NCBI RefSeq assembly: GCF_000350225.1
Contig: NW_005179258.1
Span: forward strand, 404,626 to 468,625
Direction: 5' to 3'
From: Chondrus crispus
Taxonomy: Eukaryota > Rhodophyta > Florideophyceae > Gigartinales > Gigartinaceae
DNA length: 64,000 bases
Shown: positions 10,664-21,167 of the stretch, piece after piece
How the letters are laid out: each line of letters opens with the position of its first letter
Numbering within the stretch: position 1 is the first letter of the stretch
Notes under the pieces: model-generated
What the model was told of the DNA's origin: nothing
The model's database searches: none
Seen by the model: the letters and a program-made list of their open reading frames with translations, nothing else
Program-made: the position numbers and the translations under genes

Positions 10664-12328
10664 ATGTTTCCTTCATCGGATCCCACTGTCGGACATACCG
10701 CCCGCGGTCGCCGCGGTGTGGGCTTCTCACACACGCCTTCCATTCCTAGCGACCTTCCTTCCATACCCCGACTTCCCCCGAACACCAACGTTCCTGAACC
10801 GGTCTTTCATCCCGATCTCCATCCTTCATCAGCCCCTTGTCGATACCCCTCACTAGCCGAGCTCCAAGGTAAATCCATGCGCGACTATCCCTTACTGTAC
10901 GCAGCCACTCCTTGGTTTTCCGCCATCGACGTGCGCGACGTCACTAACATCGGGCGCGACTTTGCCGACGGTGCGGGGATGTTACCGGGTCACCTTCCCC
11001 TTCAAGCCATTTCCTCCTACGATTGGCGTGCCCGTGTCGCCATTCCCCCTTCTATCCTGCGTCGTTCCTCCCCTCGTGGCCGACAGGGCCTATCCCTGCG
11101 GTTCATGGAAGCCGTTCTCGACCGCCTCGACCTATCCCTATCCGATGCCCTCATCCCTCCGTCCTTCGGATGTGACACGTGGAAGTTTCGCACGGAGGGG
11201 GAGCGTGATTACCTTGACAACCTCCTCAGCTGGACACGGGGTAACCCCGTGCTCGAGGCGGACCGCTTGTGGCATAACCAACTGACGGTGACTAACGATG
11301 CCCTGTCATACACGCGCGCAATCCTCCCCCTCAATTTCCGATATACGAAACGCGGGAGCATCCCCTTCTTCCAGCATACAGTCCGATTCGAGCGTAAGAT
11401 GAGATCGGACACGGGATATTTCCTAGCTTACCAAATGGTTGAGGCAGGGGAAATTGCTCGGTCACACTATCCCAACCGGTACCAGCAACTCCCCTCGTGG
11501 TGGGGACAATTTGAGGTCTGCCAAGGGTTTTGGGCAGAGCTCGGTCCCATCCTTACCTACTTTGGAAGCCATCTCACTGATCCTCGTCACGGGTTGTGGG
11601 TTGTCTTTTTGACGGAGTGGTGCGTGAAGGTAGCCGCCACCTTGCTCTGGGAGGCGTACGATTGTTGGCGGCTTTGGTATCTTCCTCCGAAGCTCGTCGA
11701 GCTCATGTGCCTTTTGGACTATACTGTGCCCTTGGGCGGAGCAGACACCGACTTCGAACTGCACTCCTTACTCGAAAAGATCAATCAGGTCGACTGGGAT
11801 GTTGTTCCCCCTGTCAACTCATCCCGATCCTTCGCGAGGCGACGCCCGTCCTTTTCTCCCGGACGAAGTCACAGTGCGGCGGGTGACTTTGTCTGGTTCA
11901 ACCCTTGGACATCCGCCTTGTGCTCTCCCTCCGAAGCGCGCCTCAGTCGCCAATTCGGCAACCAAGTTCCAACCCCTGACGTAGCTCCCATACGAGCCGT
12001 AGATCCCCGCGCAGACGACGTTTGCCCCCGACCGTCTGCTCCAGATTCCCCTCTCCCTGCAGCCCCTGCCGCTGCTCCTTCTGCTGTCGATATCCCCTCG
12101 GCAGGGCATACCGAAACTCTGTCGGTTAGGGAAGCGTTGTCTTCCCCACCGTCCCCATCAATTCCCAAAAAGAGCGACGGAGCCATTGACATCTACTGCA
12201 CATTGCTCCGCGCTCATGGCATCGAAGGTGAAGCTCTCCAAGGGGCTTCCCTCGATGATCTGCGAGCCCTTGCTCGACTCGTTACCTCACTCTCGAAGGA
12301 AAAATCCTTGGGTGTGCCGCCCCAATAA
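10664..12328 (+). CDS. antisense accessory protein of element C (554 aa), unknown function
   Basis: This ORF lies opposite to the C genome, between the spacer and the 3' LTR. ATG at 10664 is chosen as the first Met; upstream codons to 10595 lack ATG. Features: a Pro-rich N-terminus; a folded-looking core, roughly residues 60-400, rich in Trp/Tyr/Phe, with landmarks GAGMLPGHLPLQA, FGCDTWKFRTEGERDYL, VRFERKMRSDTGYFLAYQ, LPSWWGQFEVCQGFW, ILTYFGSHLTDPRHG and VDWDVVP; then a Pro/Ser/Ala-rich low-complexity tail and a helical C-terminus (RAHGIEGEALQGASLDDL). No signal peptide or clear membrane segment is seen. The same core is found antisense in B, F and E. AATAAA lies 97 bases after the stop. I recognise no family; Gag-, Env- or silencing-related roles are all open. 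Confidence 0.75.
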   Translation: MFPSSDPTVGHTARGRRGVGFSHTPSIPSDLPSIPRLPPNTNVPEPVFHPDLHPSSAPCRYPSLAELQGKSMRDYPLLYAATPWFSAIDVRDVTNIGRDFADGAGMLPGHLPLQAISSYDWRARVAIPPSILRRSSPRGRQGLSLRFMEAVLDRLDLSLSDALIPPSFGCDTWKFRTEGERDYLDNLLSWTRGNPVLEADRLWHNQLTVTNDALSYTRAILPLNFRYTKRGSIPFFQHTVRFERKMRSDTGYFLAYQMVEAGEIARSHYPNRYQQLPSWWGQFEVCQGFWAELGPILTYFGSHLTDPRHGLWVVFLTEWCVKVAATLLWEAYDCWRLWYLPPKLVELMCLLDYTVPLGGADTDFELHSLLEKINQVDWDVVPPVNSSRSFARRRPSFSPGRSHSAAGDFVWFNPWTSALCSPSEARLSRQFGNQVPTPDVAPIRAVDPRADDVCPRPSAPDSPLPAAPAAAPSAVDIPSAGHTETLSVREALSSPPSPSIPKKSDGAIDIYCTLLRAHGIEGEALQGASLDDLRALARLVTSLSKEKSLGVPPQ

Positions 12329-12424
12329 CCTGCCGCTTAGAGCGACTTCCCCGTGATCCGTTCTCGGATTATTACCCGTTTGGGGTGACGTCTGCTTATT
12401 GACGTCATCTTGTAGCTTTTGGAT

Positions 12425-12430
12425 AATAAA
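12425..12430 (+). terminator. AATAAA polyadenylation signal after the C antisense ORF
   Basis: GGATAATAAAATG lies about 100 bases downstream of the antisense stop, on the antisense strand's own sense. This supports a real transcript. I did not find an equivalent in B, F or E. Confidence 0.4.
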
Positions 12431-13127
12431 ATGAATCACCTGCGTATCCCCCGTTACCTTCACTTTCCTCCTCTTTTTTTTTCTCTTTTTTTTGTATGCG
12501 TCCCGCTTCTGCGGTCGCATCCCCATTCTGCCACTCCCTTCTCTTTTTTTTCTCGTCACATTTCCCTCCTCTTTCTCACACGTTCTCCTTCCGCCATCCT
12601 CCTATCACAGCGTGCGTCTCCCATTTTCCTCCTCATTCTCCCAAATTTCCCTTTTTGTGTGAGGCTGTCCTCACACGGTTCCCATGAAAAATACAATATG
12701 GTCGACGCCATACGAGCGACGTCATCCCTCAACTGTTATCGCGACGCCACTGACCCGTTCGGTCGCGCTCGCTTGAGTCGGTTATTTCCGACACCGGGTT
12801 CTACTGTACGGTCCCCGTAGTGCCAAAAGATAGCGTTGCTTCTCAATGCCCATGGAAAGTTACACCCTCATTGCAGTTTCTGGTGAGTCGCCCGTTTCCA
12901 TTTTTTCATTTGCACAACCTGGCGAGATCGTCCCGAGCTTGTCACCATGCGTAATCAATTCAGCCATAGCAGCGGTCCCGTCTACGATTCTTATCAAAGC
13001 AGACCTGTCGAATTCCTCTTGCAGTAGTTGCGGACTCCCGCAACTCGTCATTTGTCGCCTGAGGCCTGCTTAGTCGTGCAATAAAAATATTCATAGGGGG
13101 GGTGATGGCGGGGCGCGGGGACAAAAA

Positions 13128-13347
13128 CCTCATTCTTTTCCTCGTTCGGTTGTCGTGCGACCGAGGCCACTCGTGTCCACGAAACGTTAACAAAAATCTG
13201 TGGCCATTGTTCTAATCTCCCCCGCGTCGACACTGCAACAATAAAAAGATTCATAAAGGGCGTCGGAGCTCGTATCACTTCATGAGATTCCTGTCTTTGA
13301 CGAATACGATCTTCTTCGTACGAGGTGCTACGAAATGTGACCTCCTC
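13128..13347 (-). other. conserved spacer block shared with B
   Basis: In C orientation this matches B 27820-28038 over about 220 bp with scattered substitutions, while the flanking spacer is much less alike. One sense frame is open in both copies, with shared words such as HEVIRAP and NLFIVAVST. A polypyrimidine stretch ending in TTGCAG in the middle also looks like a splice acceptor. It could be an exon, an RNA element or a packaging signal. Confidence 0.5.
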
Positions 13348-16300
13348 GAAGGGGTTCTACTCTCGCGCAGGCTTTAGAGCCTACAGTACCAAATCGTCGA
13401 TACTTAGTAAAGTCCTTGCGAGAGTTACTGGCCATTTGCACACCGTCCTCGTTTTCGGTAGTCGTGCCCGTCTTCCTCGCGGGTCCACGAAACGTTTGTC
13501 CTTCTACATGCAAGCCATCGTTTCCCTTCGGCGAGCGCCGTCCTGCTCTCGCGATCGGATGCTGTACTTTGATGTGTGTCTTATCGCTGGTTCCTGCTCA
13601 TCCCCAGAAGGAAAAATAGTAATAAAGGGAGTCGCGACGGAATTAAAGTTGGGTACAAGGTCGACGGGCATCCTTCACGATTTCCAACACGTCTTTCCAC
13701 GACGCGGATCGTACTGTCAGCTTTGTACCCGTCGGGTCTTTCTCTTGATCGTCCTTCGCGCACCTCGGCGAGTCATCCCTCTCGTTCCGGGTCCCGGTTG
13801 AGCCCCCTCTTGATCGTAACATGTCGGCTGACCGGCGTCCGTAGTGTGAGGTGGGGTGGGGGGTGTCACATCTAGGATGTGACAAAACAAAATAGAAAGC
13901 AACCCCAAAACAATAACATTGACAAAAGAAAGGAGATAAGCGCGATCGGATGACGTTGTCTCGACAGAGGGAACGTTCGTCGTGGTCGCGAATCGTGTGC
14001 AGCTCACTTATCCCAAAAAAAGCTCAGCGTCCCATGCGCTCGACCGCGTCGCTTTCTCCTTAAAATTAATTGAAAATTCCGAGCGGTGTCTTGTGTTCCA
14101 CTTGGGCATCGCGACACTTGTCGATATTTGTGGGGTGTTGTTGCTGTGTACTCGGGGAGGTCCCGCGGTTTACGCGGTGGGCCATCCAACAACAACTGCC
14201 TGTCCTTCGGACTCTCCCCTCGTATCGTGGTGCGTCTCTTCACCCTCAAGAGGTACGCCTCCCGTTGTCACACACCCTTCATCAACCAAAACCTTGATCA
14301 CCCATCTTTGGTTCCAGCTAGGGCCTCCACCCGCGGTCGTCTTCGTAGACTGCGAGATCCTGCGTAAGATCATGAGGACTTACCACTGGGCCTTTCCTGT
14401 TCGCCAAATCTCGAAAGTCAACCGACCCCACACTGTTCATATGCGTCGCATACTTTCTTGCGATGCCAGCATCACCTTTTCCCCATGAATCCCTCAACTT
14501 TGCCAGACGGATCATATCCGGTTTGTTCATGACACGCAATGCGCTGTGCGTATCCTCGAAAGACGAAGACCGTTTGCGGCCACGGGCGTCCAGAACCTGT
14601 ACAGACGAGCGAAGCTTTGCGTAGAGCGATTCGTACTCGTCCCTTGCTTCCTGTGCGCCGATTTCCCCCTGTCCCTCTGGTCTCTTTGAGCGTTTTCAGG
14701 TACCATCTTCACAACTCCGGTATATTTCCGGTGCAACCCTCTCTTGATTTTTCTTTTTGACCGTGACTCCTGTAGCCCCGCTCTATCGATGTCGGATCTC
14801 TTGTGGGATACAAAACCTTGCCGGTTGGCTCACCATTTCGCGCCGCGATGCTGGCAGCGTGGGAAAGTTTTAGCAAGACCCTCTCGTCATTTTTGTTGCG
14901 CGACCATATATTATCAAAAACGAACCGGCTTCGACGACCTGCAACCCAACTTTGAACCCCTGTTAGCACCTCCTCCAGCTCGGTCAGATTGGACAGATTG
15001 TCCTCTCCTTCACGTGCCCTAGAGATGCAGACAGCATGGCAGAATCGTTGTTTCAGCTCTGCCTCTCTGGCGTCTTGCCTTAGAGTCGAAAAATACCCGA
15101 ATCCTTGACAGTTTTCCCTCCATCCACGACATTATTCATGCGGCCCCCACCTTCAACCTCTCCTTCTCTATTCATTGAACCTAACTAGAATGACGATCTT
15201 GTTACTGAAAACGTACAACTATTTTCCCCATTTTTTTTTGTGTGTGAGGGATCTACTGTGTTCACCTCCCTTCCCTCGTCAGTCAGTAGGAGATCTCCAT
15301 CTCGAAAGGCCTCGCTTCCCCGGTGGAGGTGACTCGCATGTAGAAACACGACCGGTGATACTGTGCGCGAATAGGACCTACAGATCGCTTTTCACAATCC
15401 TTTCGTTTCCAACTCATTGAGACCACCAGGAGCACGTCATGCCGTCGGCGCCATGATCCGAGCATCTTCTCTCACTTAGGTTCTTCTTATTTCCCTCGCG
15501 TCCTCCCGGCGTGTTTCGGGGAGTCGCCTCCAGCCTCAAAACAAAATAAAACAAAGCAGAACAGAAACATGAAAACGAAAATAAGAAAGAGAGGGGGTCA
15601 TCGCTGTAAACTGGTAAGTACGCCGTTCGTGAATAAATGCGTTCGCGGGTGTGTCGATCACAACCGTCTGACCAACAAGGTCGTCCCCTTTGGACGGCAT
15701 CCCCTCTGGTGATTTCTCAATCTCAAGTAGGCATGGACATTGTCCCTGCGCGGGGATCCTCTCGTTTGTTAAACGTCCGTCTCACGGCTTGTCGAGCCTG
15801 ATCAACACATTCGGAGCGAGTTGACAAGGCCGGCGTTCGCTCTGATACCGCTCGCTCAATAGTTCGCTTTCGACACCCATTAAATTCTCAAATAAATTAC
15901 GCTTCACGCGCGTGTGGGCCACTGATCCCATTCGTAATTTCACGGGCATTCGGCGATTGTGCGTGTGTGTTCCAAATGTGTGTAGTGCCTCATCTCCTTC
16001 TGGCTCTATCTATGACGTTGGAACACCCGTCGTAGAGTCATGATCTCGTGCATCTCTTTGCTCCTCCTCGGCCTTGCCCTGAATGGTGGGAATCCCGCGA
16101 CGCGGGCGTCGGCCGTAACCTTGTCAAAGGCGGAATTGATCTCGAAGATTATCGCCTCTTCAATGTCCTCCTTGGGCTCCTCATAGACTTGCTGACCGAC
16201 CTCTGCGGTGCGGGTCGTGTCCCTAACGCCTCAAAAATAAAATAAAATAGAACAACACAAAAGCAATCACAAATAAAACAAAAACGAGACCGAACAGATA

Positions 16301-16584
16301 TGAAGGTAAGAGTGAAGGAGGTGGACTTTCCAGCCTATGTTCCCGTTCTTCCAGCGTTCTTTTCTCGCTTGGCACATCGTTACGCGACTTCCGACCTGAG
16401 TATCTCATCACGACGCTCATCCCACTCGTGCGCGCGCTGCTTCTACTTGCGGGTTGGCTGTCTGAAGGCCCCTCACCTGGTTCGTTCCATCTCATCATTT
16501 TCCTTTTCTCGACCCTCAGATCGGCTCGCTATGCCCCGCGCAGATTACCGCACTGACACTGACATGTGAAATTCTTGGTTACCA

Positions 16585-19500
16585 CTATCCTGATTGCGCT
16601 TGCGCGATCTGCGCGGGCAAGGATAATCTTTTCCTTCGGAAATACGTGACCGCCGCGCTGCGGGGCAATTGCTCAATGGGCTCCCACGTCGCGTCCTCGG
16701 GCGTATAACCGTACCATTCCACCTTCAGAATTAATTTCTCCCCGTCGTAGCCGTGGTCCACGATCTTGTCGATCACATACTCCTGACTCTCAGTTCCTTC
16801 TTCCTGCGTGTCCAACTGTCGTTCCCCCTTCCGAAGAGCCAGCGGCTCATCCTCATCTCTGGACTTTCCGAACTCTCGTAGACCTGGAGGTGTCTCCGCT
16901 GTCGGCGTTTGACCGACTGAATTATCCTGGTCCCCTGATGTAGGCGCACGGGTGTGAGGACATTCCTCGTCCTCCATTACCTCTCCTTCTTCGTTGAGCT
17001 CCGGCGCTCCCAGGAACTGTAGCGCTTGACGTAGGCCAGTTGTCGGCGCGTAGTCCATCGGGCTTGGGGATAACTCCACCCTGTCTCGCGATACGCGTTC
17101 CTCCTGATCGCCAATGGCAATGACTACCGTATGTTGGTCCGATCTTCTGACCTAATAAGGTCCTGTAGCGACTTGTGCCAGCTTGTGTTTCGGTTCGCTA
17201 GCCGTGCCCTGCTCCTTCGGGAGGAACACGTAGGACCCCGGTGGGATCTCGTATTGCGGTTTTCGAAGGCGTGCGTCGAAATTTCGCTTGTACCGGGCTT
17301 GTTCCTTCCGCAAACTCCTATCGGCGCCTCGCATTAGGCTCTCCAACCACGACTGCCATTTCAGGTAGTATGCTCGTGACGAGCTGAAGTTCTCCAAAGT
17401 TGGTTGCGCTTGTAACGCAATGTTTCTCGGCGCCCGAGCCAACACCAGCTCGAAGGGCGCAATGTTTGTGGTTCGATGAACTTGTGTGTTGTAGGCGAAC
17501 GTCACAGCGTCGCTAAATAAGTCCCAGTCCTTGGGGTGCTCTCCAACGTATTTTCGCAACGCGGAAGTCAGCGTGCGGTTAAATCTCTCAACTTGGCCGT
17601 TTGCTTGCGGGTGGTACGTAGTCGTGAACACATTGCGGATGCCGAGAATTCGACAGACGTTCTGAAAGAACCGGGCCGTGAACTGTGTTTCATTGTCGGA
17701 CAGCAGCTTGACCGGCGGTCCGTACACGAATACTCAATGGTGAACGAAGGCTTGTGCGATGTGCGCAGCTGATATCTTCTTCAACGGTACGGTTCGTACC
17801 AGTTTCGAGTATCGATCGCTGATCACGAGAATATACCGATTTCCTCGCTTAGTTGTAATTAGCTCGCCGAGGATTTCGATGGCGACAAATTCCAGCGGCG
17901 CTTTGGGCGTGAACAGCTTCATTTCCTTCGTATTTTTTCTTAACTTCACCCTTTCCCGCGCACATGCGGCGCAATTATTCGCGACTGCATAGCAGTCTAG
18001 GGCCATCGTAGGCCAATAAAAGTACCTTCTCAAAGTCTTGTAAAGTTTCCTGCCTCCCGGGTGGCCTGCCAATTTTGCGTAGTGGCTCAACCCTAGGACG
18101 CGGTCCCTTAACGATTGTGGTATTACCACTTGTACAAACTCTGCCGCGGTACGGCATAGAGTTCCTTCGAGTTCCTCGGTCTCCGTGCTGAACGTTCTCA
18201 CCTTTCCGGCGTCCATTTCTTCCTTGATGCGGTTGCAGAAGGGGTCGACGGCTTGCTCGCGAATGAGCTCCTCCGGAGTGACAGCTTGGAATTGATCGAG
18301 GCGATCAGGGGCGGTCCCCCCCTCAAGAGCGAGGATGTCGTCTGCAGCGTCAATACTTTCCTCGTCCTCCACTGTACCCTCGGCCGGTTCGGCCATAAAG
18401 CATGGGATTTCGTCGTCGATTTCGTCGACGGTTTCTCCTGCGGTTCGCAACCTTGACAAAGCGTCCGCCTGGCTGTTAGCCTTTCCCTTTTTGTACTTGA
18501 TTTCGAAATCGAATTCCGAGAGGCGTAGCCTCCATCGGATTAATCTCCCGCTGGGGTCGGTTACGTTCATCAACCACCTCAATGAGGCATGGTCGGTATG
18601 CACGACGAAGTGCTCGCCATATAGATATGGTCTTCAAGTCTGTACGGCCCAAATTACCGCTAGACATTCTTTTTCTGATACAGAATAGTTTCTCTCGGCT
18701 GCGGCTAACGTTCTTGAAAAGAACCCGATGGGTTTGCGTTGCGCATCCGGGTGTGTTTGAAATAGTGCAGCGCCTATTTGGTAGTCGCTTGCATCGGTAT
18801 CTACCGAGTAGGGTAGGTCCTTCTTCGGCAGCGCCAACACCGGCGGTGCCAAGATGGCGTCCTTGAGCTTATGAAAAGCTTTCTTGCAAGGTTCGTCGAA
18901 TCCTTCCAACTGGACCGGTTGTCCTTTCTTCAGTAGTTGGTTTAGAGGCTGCGCAATTCTCGCATACTGCGGAACGAACCTGCGGTAGACATTGCAGAGT
19001 CCCAGGAAGCTCCTGAGCTGTGTCTGTGTTCGCGGGTACCGCACTTGTTCCAACGCGGCGGTTCGCGCGACATCGACTTCTAGCGTACCTGGGCGGACGA
19101 CGTGGCCCAGGTACTTGATCTTTTCCAGGAAAAATTCGCACTTGCGAAGCTTGAGCTTGACACCTGCCTTTTCCAATACGGAAAGTATTTCATCCACGTG
19201 CACGATGTGCTCCTCCCACGACTTGCTAAAAATGATTATGTCGTCCAGATACACCAAACAGCATTTCCAACGGAACGGAGAGAGCAGGATATCCATTGCT
19301 CTCTGAAACGTCGCTGGCGCGTTAGTTAGCCCGAAGGGCATTCTTGAGAAGCGATACAGACCTGAGTGACACGAAAATGCTGTCTTGTCGCGGTCGCACT
19401 CAGGGATAGGCATCTGCCAATATCCCGAAATCGCGTCCAACGCGGAGAAAAACTTGGTGTCACCAAGCGAGTCCAGGCACTCATCCATGCGCGGTAAGGG

Positions 19501-21167
19501 GTACGTGTCCTTCACCGTTACTGCGTTCAGCCTGCGGTAGTCTACGCAAAAACGCATTGACCCATCCGGCTTTGGCACCAGCAACACGGGCGACGCCCAT
19601 TCTGACTGCGTTGGTTCTATCACTCCTGCCTCCAACATCTTCTGCACCTCTGCATCTTCTACTTCGCGGGCTTTAGGCCCGGCCCGATACGAGGCTTGTG
19701 CGATGGGACGAGTCTCGGGGATCAACTCGATCCGATGGACGGTGGTATTAATTTCGCCAAGCGTCCCATCCTACATCCTTGAATACTTCTTCAAAATCCG
19801 ACGGAACCGCTCGCGCAGCCGTTCCGGCACGTGGCTCAGGTCGAGGTCCTCCACGTCCGGCGGTGGCGGCTCAATCCTGCGTTGCGGCTTCGTAGATGCC
19901 GCCGCGGAGAGCTCTGCCGACCGTTCTTCTGGCTGGTCCTCGCGCGCTTGATCCGACGGTTCGCCTCTTGTCTCGCCCGTAGGCGTCTTGGTGGAATTAG
20001 GAAAATTCTCCTTCTTCCTTTCTTGAATTCCGAGAACTTCACCAATGGTGGTTTTGCTCTCGAGCGCGGCTCTCGGGTGCGGTAATAATTCTGCCACCAC
20101 TTGGCCTTTTTGCACCCTGACAGGGTACGTCCTAAAATTCGCAACGAGTAAACGAAATGGCCTGTCAGGCTCAACCTGAACGACACCATTCGTGCACGTC
20201 AACCCGTGCCTTTCGTACAACGACGAGTACGGCTGAACCACCACCAAGCCCGCCCTCTTCGAGGTGCATTCCACGACGCGTGGCGTCCCTGGCTCGATAG
20301 TCGTGGCTCTTGCCACTTTTACCTTAGGGGAAATTCGCTCCCCCTTTCCATCATTCTCGTCCTCTCCCGGGACGAGATTCTTCTTCCCTTTTCTCGTCGA
20401 GAACCGCCTAACTATCGGAACCTCCGAGAAATCCGCCAACTCAACCGTTTTCTTCCTTGGATAAATTGCTTCCACAAACCGGTCACAGTAGTCCGCACCT
20501 AGAATTAGCGGGACGGCTAGTTTTTGGCATACAATAAACTCGGCTGCGGCCACAAATTTTCCAAGCCTCACAGGCATTCTAATTGTGCCGAGAGTCCGGA
20601 GTGGCCTATTGTTCGCGTCGCCGATATCTTGGGTCGGTCCGTAGGACACTAGAGATTCCATTCCAGCTGGGAGTTCCGATTTTCACACAAGGTTTGGTCC
20701 CGCGCCGGTGTCTAAAACAGACAACACCCGGCTCATCAATCCAATTGTGGGTCCGATGTCCGCGTAAACTTTGTAGTTTTTTCGCGCAAGGACCAAAATC
20801 TTCTCTGGATACTCCCTTCGCTTAACCCTGTACCAGGGTCTTCGAACTTCTTCCAGCGGATGATCTCGGGCTCGGCTCAAAATTTTCTTGACTTGAGCTG
20901 GCCCTTTGGGCTTATCCACCAATCCAACAACCTCCTCCTCGAGGCCTGATTTTCCTTTAGAGACGGGGAACGGGGCTGAGCCCCGGGCACAGTACGTCGA
21001 CCCTGTGCCTCCCGCGACTCATGCGAGATTCCCCTCTCTAGTTTTCCTGCCGCTGCGGGATCCTTCTCACATCCGACGGCGCGGACCCCGCGGTGGGCCC
21101 TCTGAAGGGTTGGTTCGACCTCGGCGTTGAAGCACTCGGCGTGCTCGCCGTCTGCGAATCGAACCAA
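16585..21167 (-). pseudogene. pol: element C pol (protease-RT-RNase H-integrase-chromodomain), five stops
   Basis: The frame is -1 to gag, overlaps its end, and reads downward. Order: linker, protease (VLDTGAGPNLV), RT (FCVDYRRLN, MPFGLTNAPATFQ, VYLDD), RNase H, HHCC module, integrase core and a chromodomain (YVIDKIVDHGYD to LPRSAAVTYFRR, about 16630-16790). In-frame stops lie at 20683-20685 (CGA to TGA), 19771-19773 (TGG to TAG), 18634-18636, 17734-17736 (TGG to TGA) and 17152-17154. A one-base loss near 20945 relative to B shifts the linker frame. The first catalytic Asp of the integrase is Glu (AIEILGE, codon 17875-17877). Together these leave no functional enzyme. Confidence 0.92.

Larger units (their letters stand above)
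12329..16584 (-). other. element C spacer between pol and antisense ORF
   Basis: This 4.3-kb stretch has no long ORF. A 220-bp block (13128-13347) is conserved, in element orientation, with B 27820-28038. A perfect hairpin lies at 13864-13884 (arms TGTCACATC and GATGTGACA, 3-base loop). AT-rich runs near 15540 and 16230 read on the C sense strand as polypyrimidine tracts. After one of these, a 71-codon acidic, protein-like frame runs from 16221 down to a TAG at 16006-16008 without an ATG. Confidence 0.5.

Noticed and set aside
13864-13884. Perfect hairpin in the C spacer as a transcription terminator
   Set aside because: The sequence is eukaryotic, there is no adjacent gene end and no conservation in B, so no role can be supported.
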